Below, piece after piece: positions 5,846 to 6,215 of a stretch of DNA of 6,215 bases. Location of the stretch: assembly GCA_051745935.1 (NCBI GenBank), contig JBNJEM010000483.1, positions 1 through 6,215 on the forward strand, given 5' to 3'. The DNA is from JBNJEM01 sp051745935. Its GTDB lineage: Bacteria; Planctomycetota; Planctomycetia; Pirellulales; Pirellulaceae. The notes beneath the pieces were generated by a model. It saw only the letters and a list, made by a program, of their open reading frames with translations, made no database searches and was not told where the DNA came from. The translations under genes and the position numbers were made by a program. Positions within the stretch are counted from its first letter, which is position 1, and every line of letters starts with the position of its first letter.

Positions 5846-6215
5846 ATGATTCGTACCGTCCTGCAGTGTGCCAGCGCCATTTTCGTCGTGACCGTCGTTG
5901 TTGCCTTGACCGGCTGTGGCGGGTCGTCCGCCAAGGCGCCGGGCACGGTAAACGGCCGGCAGGCAGGTGACGGGCACGAGCACGGTGGGGAGGCGACGCC
6001 TGAACATCCGGTGGAAGGCCCGCACGGCGGGCACTTGATCGAACTGGGAAACGAAGCGTACCATGCCGAACTGCTGCATGACGAAACGAAGGATTCGGTT
6101 ACGGTTTACGTGCTGGACGCGGCCGGGACGAAGCCGGTCGCGATTTCGCAGCCTGAAATCGTGCTGCAGCTGTTCCGGGACGGGAAGTTCGTCAAGTACA
6201 CCTTGACGGGCGATC
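5846..6215 (+). CDS. His-rich lipoprotein with GPHGGH motif, 3' end cut by window
   Basis: The visible 123 residues start MIRTVLQCASAIFVVTVVVA and reach a clean lipobox L-T-G-C with Cys24 as the lipidated residue, so the protein should be a membrane-anchored lipoprotein facing the periplasm. A flexible Gly/His/Glu-rich linker follows (about 25-58, with GDGHEHGGE at 41-49). Next comes EGPHGGHLIELGNEAYHAELLHDE (57-80) and a beta-rich part (VTVYVLDAAGTKPVAI, then IVLQLFRDGKFVKYTL). His 44, 46, 54, 60, 63, 73 and 78 are all in the N-terminal half. I recall this 'PHGG ... LG ... YHAEL' block both as free planctomycete proteins and at the front of some efflux adaptors; no database was searched. It begins 58 bp after the permease stop with a good ribosome binding site, so co-transcription is likely. 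A periplasmic metal-capture or chaperone role is an inference. The stop codon is beyond the window. Confidence 0.85.
   Translation, partial: MIRTVLQCASAIFVVTVVVALTGCGGSSAKAPGTVNGRQAGDGHEHGGEATPEHPVEGPHGGHLIELGNEAYHAELLHDETKDSVTVYVLDAAGTKPVAISQPEIVLQLFRDGKFVKYTLTGD

Noticed and set aside
5648..6079. 143-residue minus-strand open frame across the permease end and lipoprotein start
   Set aside because: It overlaps two well-supported sense genes and has no recognisable features.

Overview
The window holds a heavy-metal efflux locus with every recognisable gene on the + strand: (i) a small Cys/His-rich protein at the left edge (8-391, probably cut at its 5' end), (ii) a periplasmic adaptor (membrane fusion protein) of an RND efflux pump (800-2335), (iii) the inner-membrane permease, an HME-type (CusA/CzcA-like) RND protein (2599-5787), and (iv) the start of a His-rich lipoprotein (5846 to the right edge). 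The permease is certain at family level and the adaptor nearly so. The two small proteins are described from composition and position only.

The organism is most likely a planctomycete (Pirellulales/Gemmatales-like). This is an inference from a heptad AGTACYC repeat in an intergenic gap, which I recall as typical of such genomes, from small Cys/His-rich and 'GPHGGH' proteins of a kind I associate with planctomycete metal-efflux loci, and from a fairly GC-rich sequence with loosely packed genes. No rRNA, tRNA or marker gene is present to confirm it.

Layout: 1-391, Cys/His-rich small protein; 392-799, a 408-bp non-coding stretch with one GC-rich hairpin and, at its end, a strong ribosome binding site for the adaptor; 800-2335, adaptor; 2336-2598, an unusually long 263-bp intercistronic gap with a decaying 7-bp tandem repeat and a candidate nested stem; 2599-5787, permease with only a weak ribosome binding site; 5788-5845, short gap with a strong ribosome binding site; 5846-6215, lipoprotein cut by the window end.

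How it works together: the permease should use the proton gradient to take a metal cation (Cu/Ag or Zn/Co/Ni/Cd class, not decidable here) from the periplasm or cytoplasm, and the adaptor should link it to an outer-membrane channel. No TolC/CusC-like channel gene is in the window. All three non-permease proteins carry histidine clusters, which suggests that periplasmic metal capture or hand-off is shared between the pump and two accessory proteins. I see no wholly novel system. The best leads are the atypical proton-relay and metal-site residues of the permease, the accessory His-rich proteins, and the repeat and stem in the adaptor-permease gap.
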